Positions 1 to 6,600 of a stretch of DNA of 13,814 nt are shown here, piece after piece. The stretch's first letter is position 1. Every line of letters starts with the position of its first letter. This stretch comes from Spirochaetes bacterium GWF1_49_6 (lineage in GTDB: Bacteria > Spirochaetota > Brevinematia > Brevinematales > GWF1-51-8). The notes under the pieces were generated by a model, which saw only the letters and a program-made list of their open reading frames with translations, made no database searches and was not told where the DNA came from. The position numbers and the translations under genes are program-made. The DNA is taken from contig MIBD01000187.1 of the NCBI GenBank assembly GCA_001829395.1, positions 6,420 through 20,233 on the forward strand, in the 5' to 3' direction.

Positions 1-261
1 CCCACCTGCGCGCGGAAGGAATTCGACGTCGAGGAAGTGGTCGAGTCGTTCGCGAAGCGCACCCGCGGCATACGGAAGTATGTGAGGGTGGCGATCATGG
101 GGTGTGCGGTGAACGGCCCCGGCGAGGCGTCGGACGCGGATTTCGGGGTGGCTGCCGGTAAGGGCGGCGCAGTCCTATTCAAGCAGGGGGAAGTGGTCAA
201 GAAATTCCCGTCAGAAAAAATACTCGACGTACTGCTCGAGGAAATCGAAACATACCGTTAG
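1..261 (+). CDS. ispG: 4-hydroxy-3-methylbut-2-enyl diphosphate synthase, C-terminal part (partial at window start)
   Basis: This is the 3' end of ispG (gcpE); the 5' part lies outside the window. IspG is a cytosolic iron-sulfur enzyme of the MEP isoprenoid pathway that reductively converts methylerythritol cyclodiphosphate to HMBPP. The reading frame is open from base 1, and 86 codons are visible up to the TAG at 259-261, against about 350-400 residues for bacterial IspG. The first visible residues, PTC, fit the end of the family's CPTC motif, which supplies two cluster cysteines. At 97-126 the frame reads MGCAVNGPGE, the family signature holding the third cysteine (103-105) and the glutamate ligand (124-126) of the [4Fe-4S] cluster. 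The tail (LFKQGEVVKKFP) is also typical of the family. A GTG at 37 is an internal codon, not a start. The sequence looks intact. It is clearly more GC-rich than the giant genes downstream, and nothing links it functionally to them. Confidence 0.95.
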   Translation, partial: PTCARKEFDVEEVVESFAKRTRGIRKYVRVAIMGCAVNGPGEASDADFGVAAGKGGAVLFKQGEVVKKFPSEKILDVLLEEIETYR

Positions 262-347
262 TTCAATATCTCTTCCTATATTTCACTTTCGATGGTAAAA
301 TTCCGATGAAATGAGTGGAATCTAATTATTTCAACGCCTGTCGAATG

Positions 348-383
348 GTGTATAATTATTACACAGCTGTGTATTAGTTACAC
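348..383. promoter_or_regulatory. Cluster of overlapping GTGTA/TACAC palindromes, candidate operator
   Basis: Four alternating half-sites are visible: GTGTA 348-352, TACAC 360-364, GTGTA 369-373 and TACAC 379-383. The middle two lie in a perfect 14-bp palindrome, TACACAGCTGTGTA, at 360-373. The outer pairs form inverted repeats with 7-bp and 5-bp spacers. A further GTGTATTA at 404-411 repeats the copy at 369-376 after 35 bp. This arrangement suits cooperative binding by a dimeric regulator upstream of the giant-gene operon, but no known operator was recognised. It could instead be part of a transcript end for ispG. Confidence 0.4.
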
Positions 384-493
384 AAGCCGTCACGGGGGCG
401 GGTGTGTATTATTTATTTACTATATATACAATTATAGGAATACTATTTAGGCATGATAATTGCTAGATAGTAATGGTATATCAGGGGATGTTA

Positions 494-616
494 CCGGGAG
501 TAATTCCGGGGCGCAGGTAAATCTTGAAAAGTCCTTCGGAAAAGAATTCTTATCAATCCGGGGGTTAAAATCCCCGTGAAAAAGAAAACTAAGGAAACAG
601 GAAGGGCTTTTCAGGA
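494..616 (+). ncRNA. Structured 5' leader RNA candidate of unknown class
   Basis: Three elements are visible. (1) A 6-bp hairpin, CCGGGA 494-499 with TTCCGG 504-509, is capped by GTAA, a GNRA tetraloop. (2) A continuous 16-bp long-range stem pairs 522-537 with 601-616, with only two G-U wobbles. (3) Inside that stem is a 7-bp hairpin, CGGGGGT 559-565 with ATCCCCG 570-576, closing a TAAA loop. The 3' arm ends 47 bases before the ribosome binding site of the first giant gene, so it would lie in its 5' untranslated region. No T-run follows, so it does not look like a simple intrinsic terminator. I compared it from memory with cyclic-di-GMP, SAM, cobalamin, FMN and fluoride riboswitch consensus sequences and saw no match. 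It may be a regulatory leader, an mRNA-stabilising structure or an independent small RNA. Confidence 0.4.
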
Positions 617-673
617 AACCAATGTTCCATACGGGTGTATATATTATTTCGGGTTTTTATAAAAGGAGGAGAT

Positions 674-3600
674 ATGAAGGTGTTCAAGAGGCTGGGGGTT
701 TTCGCGCTATTTCTCTCCATTTTTTATAACGGGGTGTACGGATATTTTTATGAGGACCTGTTCGGAGCATCCACGCCTGTGTGGCAATTAAAGTATGAAT
801 ATAGCCGTTCCCTCGGCTACGGTCTTGTGGGCGACGGGGAAACGGTAGCAATTAACGCAGGAGCGAGCGGAGAACTACGTTTTACAGGAAACGGTTACGG
901 CCCCGGGTACGCTAATGAACTCTACGGCTTTCAGGCAAAACTGACCAACCTCGGACCGAATACCGGCTATACCGCATCGAAGGAGAAACCTTTCGGTTTT
1001 GAAATAACACGTACCTACGCATGGCTTGATCCGCATAACGATACATCCAATCCGGAATCCGGGCGTATGAAATGCGATTTGATTTTCTGGCTGGTAAAGA
1101 ATCAGATGACGGATGGAGTACATTTCGACGATTTCCTGACTATCATCGAATTCAGCCGTCCCCAGCTCGGTACGAACGACGGGCAGCCTTCCGAACCTGA
1201 TGTTCTTCCCCGTTCGTTCTGGACTCCAAACGAATCCGGGACGAAGGATATCAAGTTTGATTTTATAAACGCTGCGGATCCGACGGGTAAGCTTGGCGGA
1301 AATAATCTCATCGACCTCATGGAATGGGGATATGACGACAGCTGGGGAAAAAATGAAGAAGATGGGAGTGGAACACCAAATCCAAATAATTTGAATAACG
1401 CGGATATCCGTTTCAGGCTGACGACCGATGGGGAATACGCCTATTTCTATGTAAACCCAGCCCCGAACGGCGCCCCCACATCCGCATGGAATAAGTTCGA
1501 TGGGGTAGCGGCGACTTATACAAATACTTATTACCTAGTCGCGACGCTTCCTATCTCATTTACCAACCTAATCATTCCGATGTTCGGAGTGGGAAATAAC
1601 CGCCAGGATTCCGAACAGGAATCGGCTTATTTCGATAATTTTCTCATCCGGTCGGTCTGCTCTTCCATTACATCCTATGTCTCTCCCGCGACTGCGGCGG
1701 CTGGATCCTCAATTGCATTGAAATTAATAGTTACACCGGATTTCACTCCCGTCACCGGGTACGCGTCTACCGACTATGCCGGTGTACAGGAACTATATCT
1801 ACAGCTTCCCGCAGGATCAGCTTATACGAACTGGGCGGATTATACGAATAACCTCTATGTATTCTGGACGACCAACGGCGGAGTCTATCAGACATTCACC
1901 AATCAGGTGGGTAATGTCAACCCGTCGGTTCTGAATGGAGCAAGTATTTCCATAGTCAGCAATAATCTTTTGCGGATACGTTTCGACGCTGTCGGGAGCA
2001 CGAGCGCGGACTGCCGTGTATTTCATCCGACTATCTTTACCGGATTGGGGATTAGCGCTCTTAATCCGGCGATCATGCTGGTGATTTCCAATTTCCAAAC
2101 CGCCGCGGCGGCGGATTCGGTCGGAAAAACATTTACCGTGTACGCGAATAACGAAAAATATACGGATACGACATGGGCGAAAAACGCCACGACCGGTAAG
2201 ATGAAATCCTTCCAGCAGAACGGCGACGGACTGAAGTTTATGACAGTTAATCCTCCTTTAGGGATCGCATATCTTCGCCCCGGACAAATCTACGAAGGAA
2301 CGGCGGGGACTTTCTATTACGACGTCAAGGCGCTGAATACTAATAACAATGCGAATATTAATTCTGTTCTGATAAAAGTCCCCGCGGGCTTTACGGTTAC
2401 CCCGGGAAGTCTGGACAGCGAACGTCTCGCGGGAAGTACCGGTCTTTCACTGATCTCGAACGGTACGATTATTAAGGTGGATTATACATCGGAGGGTATT
2501 AAACTGGTCGCCGGAACGGGTATCGATACGATCAAGTTCAATACCACCACCACGACCAATGTGCCCGCGAATACGAATATGGTTTTAGGTACTTTCCCAT
2601 CCTATTCCTATTCGACGGTTGTGGGTGTTTCGTTTGTGACTAACGGTACCAATATGGCGTACCCATCCCAGCAGTTGGTTGTCCGAAAGAAGCCGCCTGA
2701 CGCGCAGGCGTATGCGCAGAACGGCACACCTATTTCAGGACTGCCGAAGAATTATATAAAAAATACCGCTATCAGTAATTTATACAAGTATGTTGTCGCG
2801 AATAACGGCTTGACCGGCAATAACTTATTGAAGGTTCTTATCCGCGTCGATACCAAAATTACGAGTATTAACTCGATAGCCAGCACTCTCCCCGCGACGA
2901 TCAGTTCGTATTCTTCGAATGTTGGGAGTATTACCAATTTCTATATTAAAATTAACTATCAGGCGCAAGCTACGAACATCCTGAGCAGCGGCGGCGACGT
3001 AATCACGTTCTACGGGTACGACAACGTTGCATCTCTGACTAACCAGATACTCATGGCGAATTTCCCATCATGGGCGGATAACGGTAACGGCGAAGGGTGG
3101 GTCAGTGTCTCGGAGCACGCCGATACATACAAGACCTACTATTATACCCCTCCCGCTATCGCTATCGCGAAGATCAACGCGCCGGGCGGTGAAAGCACCA
3201 ACGATTTGGTATCGCATCATATATTTACCGATATACTGACCGCCACCAATATCCAGATCACGATTCAGAATAGCGGCGAATTCGGCAATAACGTATATGA
3301 CGCGTTGATATTCTGCCCCCCGCAATTAACGAATATCTTCAGTATCGCGGCGTTCCATCCTGTGACGAAAATTTCCAACGCGATTTGCGCATCGTATCTC
3401 ACTAACGGCGGGACGAACGTTATCCACGTACAGTTTACCAATCTGCTGAAAGCGGCCACCAACCTTGTCGGCGAATCCTGTATCGTCAGCTTTAAGGCAT
3501 GGGATAGCGTAAACGCTTCGAATGATTACTCTTTCCTCGTACAGGTTAAAAATACTACCAATTACACCAAGGCGAAACCATACGCCGAGGATTCCCAGCA

Positions 3601-6600
3601 GTTGACGCTGAACTTCATCTATCCTAAACCAGCGGCGGATGCCTATATCACAGTGCCGCTGGGTTATATTGACTCCGCTTCCAGCGGTACGAACGTGGTT
3701 TATACTATCCGAAATTTGGGAAGAGTCAGCAATATTATCCAAACGGTGTATATCCATATTCCTACTAATTATATACAGGATGTTCCAGCATTAAGTATAT
3801 CCAGTTCCTTAGGCGGCGTACCGTCATTCACCGGGGATAAAATAAGTATCACGTATTCCGGGAACACTTTCGCGGGCGGATTGAGCGATAATGTATCGTT
3901 CTTCCTGAACGATAGCGTATCCGCGGGATCGGTACATTTTGACATACAAGCAAGCGTGCAGAACCAGCGTATGTGGAGTAACTTTGTTAAAGTGACTCCC
4001 ACGAAATCCCAGACGGTGGATATTATTCCGCCTCCGACATGGTATGCATATACGATAGCCCCTTACGCGATCTATCGCGCCGATTTGGGGCAGACTAAGA
4101 CTAACATAGTATGTATCAGCGTCAGCAACCGCGGTGTCGGAAGTAACCTTCTCGACCGCGTTTGGATACAGATACCCGCGCAGTTTATCGGAAAAGTCCT
4201 GCTGATCAGTAACGAGCTGTTAAACGGGACGAGCGTCGATAAACCGGGCGCGATCAATATTTCCAATGATTACATCCGTATCGATTACGACCTTGATGGC
4301 GGACAGTATCTGGATGCGGGCGCGATTGACAACACCTATATATGGCTGTTAGTCAACACCACCAACGTGTTTACCAGTACATGGAATATGCTTGCGGCGA
4401 ATAACTCGACGAACGCGGACGGGTCGCATAATATGACGAACGGCGGATGGACTCTTGCCGTCGACGGGCTCGCGGGAAGTAAAACTCTCTCGCAGGTCGA
4501 TACTCCTTATGCGTACCTTACCCCCAACGAGATACTGACGCCTTCCGTTAAAAACACCTTCGCGTATTTCCTGAAGAACGGCGATTATACCAACGGTAGA
4601 AATATCTCAAGCGTAAAAATTGTCATGCTTACGCCGTTTACCAAGATATCGAACTGTTCCGGCGGTGACACCTATAATTCTTATTACTCGAATAACTCGG
4701 CGATTGTCGAGGTAGGGTACGCATCGGGTATCGCGCCGAATAACGCGGTATCGATTAACTTTACCGTTTACGATAACTGGGAAAGCGGGCCTAATAATGT
4801 GTCTTCTGAAATCTATGTCAACTATAACGACGGTACGGGTTGGTATAATACCAAAACCAAGACCGGAAGCTATTTCAAGGATATTACCTTCAATAATCCG
4901 ATAGCCAGCGGTTTGTCATTTAGCGAACCCGATTCCGTTTCGCAGGATTTCCCTACGAATACCTATAAGATCCATATTAAGAACAGCGGTGAAACGGATA
5001 ATAATATTCTGATGATGGCTGTGGAGATTCCCGCCGCGATTACCAATATCACTTCGATTTCCTCAACCGTAAAGGGAGGAAACTGTTATTATAACAACGG
5101 GCTCTTATTGGTGTATTACACCAATGCCGCTCAACGCTTGAATACCTCCGAAACGGATGTGGTTCAATTTATCGGCGCCGATAATATCACTAATACCGAG
5201 GTTGCGCAGACATGGAAGGTATATGTCGATAACACGACGAATACGAATATCTCGCTGATGCAGGCCGCGGTTGAGATGGGCGGAAAGAGTCTCGCGCTGA
5301 ATATAGTTAAACCCGACTATAGCCCCTATATCTATATTTCCGCGAGTAATTACAATTACGTATCACAGTTCGACCCGAATACGGTCTATTCGACGTTTAC
5401 CACAAATTATTTATATTTTGAAATTTGGAACCAGAGCGGTACGGGAAACCGTATTACCTACGCGAAGATAAAAATCCCCGGGATCGATACGGTATTCGAT
5501 ACGAACTGGGTTTCCGTCTCAAGCGTGAATAAAACGATACCGGCCGCGGTAATATCGAACGGGTATATTTGGCTGGATTATTCCTCCGATAAAATATTCC
5601 CCGGAGAGAGCGATAAAGTTCTGATAAAAATCAGGGATATTATTTCGCACTCCGAAACATCCGTGACATGGAGCGCGGATGTGGCGTTCGACTCCACTTA
5701 TAACCAGTATAAACCCGCGACACTCATGGCAGGTAAATCGCTGGCTATTAACTTTGTGATGCCGCTGCCGTCGGCTTCGGTGACCAAGACGCCGGGCGAA
5801 ATATACCTCAACCGTCCTGACCTGGTTATTTCATATAACGTAAGTAATACCGGCGATGGCTCCAACGATTTGAATGAAGTGAAGATTTTACTTCCGAGTA
5901 TCTTCCGCGCGGGCTTCAGCGCGTCGAAAGTATCAAACTCGGCGGCAACAAATATAACCTACGCCTCCGCAAGCGGGTTGATTACTCTCAAATATGCTAA
6001 TCTTACTCCAAAATCGGTGGATAAGATATTCCTGTATGTTACCAATGCCGCGTCCGCGTCTCAGAATGTAACAATCGAATCGTCTGTAAAGAATTATATC
6101 AATACGAATTACACTTCCGGCAATAAGGACTTGTCTCTGACGAGTGTTCCTTCGTTCAGCGTATCGCCCAACGATATAGACACATCGACGAATGAGCAGG
6201 AGTACGTGTTCACGATCAATAACAGCGTAAACGCAAACACTCTGCATATCCAGAAGCTGGTCGTCCAGATCCCATCACAGTTTACGAACTATTTAATTGT
6301 TGCGAACGATATACCGGTGAGTAACTATGGGATGATTACCAGCCTGACATTGGATTATCTGGCTATGGGCACGAATATTCAGGTAGGCGATCAGGATACG
6401 ATACGTATTCTCCTGCAGGATGATTATGAGATCGGGAATCTGACAAATGCATTCTATGTTTGGGCTCATAACGGCCAGGGATATTACCCGATGAATATCA
6501 GTTCGGGGAAATCGGCTAATGCGTTCTTTATGATGCCCGAGGTTTATGCGAAAACGTTATCCACCCCGGATTATATAGAATTAGGCAAGGTTTCTAATAG

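Larger units (their letters stand above)
262..673 (+). other. Intergenic/leader region with palindromes and foldable RNA
   Basis: These 412 bases separate ispG from the first giant gene, and I found no convincing coding sequence in them. The first 80 bases hold only a weak 5-bp inverted repeat (ATTCC 300-304, GGAAT 317-321) with no clear T-run. A palindrome cluster lies at 348-383. From about 401 to 480 the DNA is AT-rich and holds several -10-like hexamers, for example TACAAT at 427-432 and GATAAT at 455-460. None has a convincing -35 partner, so no promoter is called. From 494 to 616 the sequence can form a compact set of hairpins. The region ends with the strong ribosome binding site AGGAGG at 664-669. 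Confidence 0.7.

Noticed and set aside
300..321. Intrinsic terminator for ispG
   Set aside because: The stem is only 5 bp (ATTCC/GGAAT) with a 12-base loop and no uninterrupted T-run after it.
542..551. AAGAATTCTT palindrome as an operator
   Set aside because: A 10-bp palindrome around GAATTC inside the foldable leader is easily explained by chance and has no partner sites.
494..616. Cyclic-di-GMP (GEMM) or other known riboswitch
   Set aside because: A GNRA-capped hairpin is present, but the conserved core strings I remember for GEMM, SAM, cobalamin, FMN and fluoride classes are absent, so no class is named.
635..673. Upstream in-frame GTG start for the first giant gene
   Set aside because: No ribosome binding site precedes it, and it would put 13 extra residues in front of a clean signal peptide; ATG 674 has AGGAGG 4 bases upstream.
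3326..3757. Minus-strand open frame (143 codons) in the first giant gene
   Set aside because: It crosses a repeat-unit boundary of the real protein and shows no domain, signal or start context.
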